This document shows positions 61,012 through 64,000 of a DNA stretch of 64,000 bases, one piece after another. The translations under genes and the position numbers were made by a program. The notes under the pieces were generated by a model. It worked only from the letters and a program-made list of their open reading frames with translations, was not told where the DNA came from and ran no database searches. The stretch lies in the NCBI GenBank assembly GCA_021841005.1, contig JAKBVZ010000023.1, forward strand, positions 26,903-90,902, read 5' to 3'. The DNA comes from Actinomycetes bacterium (GTDB lineage Bacteria > Actinomycetota > Acidimicrobiia > Acidimicrobiales > JAMCPL01). The stretch's first letter is position 1; every line of letters begins with the position of its first letter.

Positions 61012-61189
61012 ACATCCATTATACACCAAGTGGCATCATACCGTCAAGATGCCATGGGTATCCCCCCATTGACCGGACACCTGAGCTAAGAGGCAGTATA
61101 TGAATGAAAACCAATTAAATGAGATTCTCGCTCAACCCGAGAAAGGTCGGAAAAGGGTTAATTGTCAATGGGCATGAAGACCAGATCAA

Positions 61190-61445
61190 GACCTGGGTGA
61201 GACGGCATTACCGTCTCCAAGATCCACGCCCTGCTTGCCCGCTTGGGCGTCAACGTTCCTCCTCGTACGCTTGCTCGCTTCGCGGTCCAGCGCTGTGGCG
61301 CGGAGCGCAAGAAGCCGACTGTAAGAGTGAACGATCCGGACCCCGGCCAGGAGCTGCAGGTGGACTTCGGAAAGCTCGGCCTCGTCCCCGACGGGGAGCG
61401 GTTTCGGGTGTGCCACGCTCTCGTCTTCACGTGTTGCTACAGCTG
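61190..61445 (+). pseudogene. IS21 IstA transposase remnant
   Basis: VSKIHALLARLGVNVPPRTLARFAVQRCG...PTVRVNDPDPGQELQVDFGKLGLV, truncated. Confidence 0.7.
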
Positions 61446-61587
61446 CTCGAAACGAAATAGAAACCGGCAATACCGTAAGCGGCGCCGAGCAACGCGCCGA
61501 GTTCGGCTTGTCTTGACGGATAATCGGTTCGAGATAGAAATCAGCTCGCCTGCACGGCGGTAGCTACATCGCCTTCCTACTCGTGTT

Positions 61588-61795
61588 GCAACGGCAATTG
61601 TGGAGTTCATTACCACGACACTGCCGGAAAGTTCCTTGCAGCTGAGTAAGTCGCTCGGTGGCAATCTCGATGGATTCCGCAGCCGCACGCCGGGGTGACT
61701 ACCGCGTCCTGTTCTGGATCGATAAGGCAAGATCTGTAATTGTCATAGTGCGCATAGCTCACCAATCCGATGTGTACCGCTCCAGGCCGGAATGA
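61588..61795 (+). pseudogene. RelE/ParE toxin remnant with internal frameshift
   Basis: ATAIVEFITTTLPESSLQLSKSLGGNLDGFRSR + (shift) ARRGDYRVLFWIDKARSVIVIVRIAHQSDVYRSRPE*. Confidence 0.65.
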
Positions 61796-61916
61796 GACAT
61801 TATATATAGACATCTCGGAGGGCTTGGGCGGCCACTGCATAGCAGCCACGCAGATGCAAGGCGGCCTCACAATCCTGGATCATAGCGCTACGACAGGAGA
61901 TTACACGTACAAACAG

Positions 61917-61943
61917 AAGAGCCAGGCATTTAGCCTGGCTCTT
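61917..61943 (-). terminator. Rho-independent-like terminator downstream of surface protein gene
   Basis: AAGAGCCAGGC-ATTTA-GCCTGGCTCTT perfect 11-bp stem, T-rich flank on minus strand (TCTGTTTGT). Confidence 0.75.
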
Positions 61944-61994
61944 CCTCATTCGGACGCCCATAATGGACGTAGGACACCCGAGACATCTATGGCG

Positions 61995-64000
61995 TTACGA
62001 CGTGGCCTTCGTGAACCATCCCGACACATCGACAACTACATTGATGTTGCCACTTCCGCCGCCATTGGCAATATTCACAGTACCACTTGATGTGAGCCCA
62101 CCGATGACCATGTTCGCATCAGTGGTACCGACACCGAAGTTGACATCTGAGGTGGTCGGAGCGGTACTGTTCGAGTACACCGTCAGGTAACCTCCACCGG
62201 TTCCACCAGTTGCAGTGACATTACCGACAAACGCAGTTGCGCTGCTCGGGATGTTGTCTATACCTGCCACCTGGGCGGCAATCGACTTGCCTGCAGACAC
62301 AGCCCCGAGCGTGGCATTTGCACTTGGCAGATTCTCCGAAGAGCAGTTGCTCGGCGGTGACGATACAGCGCACCTGGTATCCACGATCCTTGCCGGTGTG
62401 ACCGGATTGAACAGCGAACCGGTCTCGCTGGTGGACGATCCATCGGTGTAGTAGCCGCTTACGTCCACTATGAAATTGGCGGTGCCGGAATTGTTGTAGA
62501 GCGTGATTTCCCCATTGGCGCCGACCTTCACGATGACCCTGTTCGATACGGTATGGCCGGCAACCCAGTTGACAGTTGACACCATAGCTCTCGTGGCACC
62601 TGCCGGGTAGGCGGTGAAGTAACCGTTGGAAGAGGTATTTACTGCAGTGAGGTTCAACACCACCGCAGAGACTCCACCAGATGGAACATTACCTACACCA
62701 GTGACAGTGACGTTCTCGGTCATGCCTGCACCAAGAGTAGCAAGGTTACTGTTCGCACTCGGAACGGCCGAACAATAACTACTCGTTACGCCGGGCGATG
62801 GCGATGACTCGCTGCACCGCGTATCGGCCAATCTCGTGGGAGTGACTGCATTGTACAGACCGGCAGAAGTGCCACCAGGCGGTGCATAGTAGCCCTCGAT
62901 GTCGACAATGAAGTTCACAGTTCCGCTGAGGCCACCATTTTCAACAGTGATCTCGCCATTTGTGGTGTTTACAGGTACTGTCACCAGGTTGGTAACTACA
63001 CCGCTACTAGGTGTCCAGTTGAGACTGGAGACTACTGCCGGGGTAGAGTCTTCAGGATAGATGCTCAGGTAGCCACCGGCAGTCATATCCACAGCAGTCA
63101 CATTTATCACAACGGCCGTAGCTGTAAGTGGGATACCATCCACGCCGGTCACGGAGACATTCTCGGTCTTGCCCCCGGCTAGATCACCAAGAGTGGCATT
63201 TGCACTTGGCAGATTCTCGCCAGCACAAAAGTCCGGAGCAGGTGATGCACTACAACGTGTGTCAGCAAGTCTCATTGGATTGACCGGGGTGTATGCGTCA
63301 CCCGTGATCGGTGTCACAAAAGTGAACTGGTCAGCAGATGAGGTGGCCGAGGCGCCTCCAGGAGTGGTGACCGTCACATTTACCGTACCAGCAGACTCCG
63401 CAGGGGAAATGGCGACAATGGAGGTGGACGAGCTGACCGTCACAGCTGTCGCGGCCGTGCCTCCGAACATCACCGTTGCACCGGAAGCAAAATTGGTACC
63501 GGTGATGGTGACCGTAGTGCCACCAGAAGTGGAACCTGAGGTCGGGGATATGGAGGTGACCGAGGGTGCAGAAGGCGGAGAAGATGGGGCCAGATAGGTG
63601 AACTGGTCAGCGGAGTTGGTGGCGCTCGTACCTCCAGGAGTGGTGACCGTGATATTCACTGTACCGGCTGAGCCGGCAGGAGATACCGCAGTAATGGATG
63701 TAGATGAGTTGACAGTATAGCTTGTTGCTGCGGTGGACCCGAAGAACACATAGGCCGCACCGGAGAGGTCGGCGCCGGTGATGGTGACCGATGTGTCACC
63801 AGAAGTGGAACCTGAGGTCGGGGATATGGAGGTGACCGAGGGTGCAGGAGGCGGAGGCGGAGGTGGTGGGTTGGTCACGTCGGTGAGCGTCACCTCAGTA
63901 GAGGTGTAGCCCACACGGAGCAGCCTCCCCCCAGTGGAGGTGATTGTGGCCCCGTTCGAGGCATTGGCGAAGGCGCCGGTGATCCCGTCGCTGGTCACGA
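61995..64000 (-). CDS. Large surface protein: IPT/TIG domains followed by three P-R-DTR domains (N-terminus beyond window)
   Basis: Two SVTSISPTSGSTSGxTxVTITG TIG repeats and three TPxRxxDTRC...GYY/GWF domains. Confidence 0.82.
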   Translation of the reverse strand, partial: VTSDGITGAFANASNGATITSTGGRLLRVGYTSTEVTLTDVTNPPPPPPPPAPSVTSISPTSGSTSGDTSVTITGADLSGAAYVFFGSTAATSYTVNSSTSITAVSPAGSAGTVNITVTTPGGTSATNSADQFTYLAPSSPPSAPSVTSISPTSGSTSGGTTVTITGTNFASGATVMFGGTAATAVTVSSSTSIVAISPAESAGTVNVTVTTPGGASATSSADQFTFVTPITGDAYTPVNPMRLADTRCSASPAPDFCAGENLPSANATLGDLAGGKTENVSVTGVDGIPLTATAVVINVTAVDMTAGGYLSIYPEDSTPAVVSSLNWTPSSGVVTNLVTVPVNTTNGEITVENGGLSGTVNFIVDIEGYYAPPGGTSAGLYNAVTPTRLADTRCSESSPSPGVTSSYCSAVPSANSNLATLGAGMTENVTVTGVGNVPSGGVSAVVLNLTAVNTSSNGYFTAYPAGATRAMVSTVNWVAGHTVSNRVIVKVGANGEITLYNNSGTANFIVDVSGYYTDGSSTSETGSLFNPVTPARIVDTRCAVSSPPSNCSSENLPSANATLGAVSAGKSIAAQVAGIDNIPSSATAFVGNVTATGGTGGGYLTVYSNSTAPTTSDVNFGVGTTDANMVIGGLTSSGTVNIANGGGSGNINVVVDVSGWFTKATS

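Overview
Actinobacterial chromosome segment (probably Acidimicrobiia-like by gene content; taxonomy inferred). From 1 to about 47.8 kb it is dense housekeeping sequence: rnhB, proS, tRNA-Thr, parA, DedA, galK, manB, Trm112, PGI/PMI, ahcY, secA, prfB, ftsEX, DEAD-box helicase, ddl, typA, menH/menD, rsfS, nadD. From about 47.8 to 62 kb it is a decayed accessory island with IS1380-, IS5-, IS3- and IS21-like remnants, a fused DNA methyltransferase, intact and broken toxin-antitoxin modules, a duplicated coiled-coil module and a decayed tRNA-Arg. From 62 to 64 kb lies part of a large repetitive surface protein. The standout is a compact eight-gene unit at 26.75-34.95 kb: a textbook guanidine-I (ykkC) riboswitch, then a ureohydrolase with guanidine-hydrolase-like motifs, an APC permease and ureABCFGD without ureE. 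This reads as a riboswitch-controlled route guanidine -> urea -> ammonia. UreG carries a repeat-rich, (HD)n N-terminal extension. All calls come from reading the sequence and translations; no database search was run.
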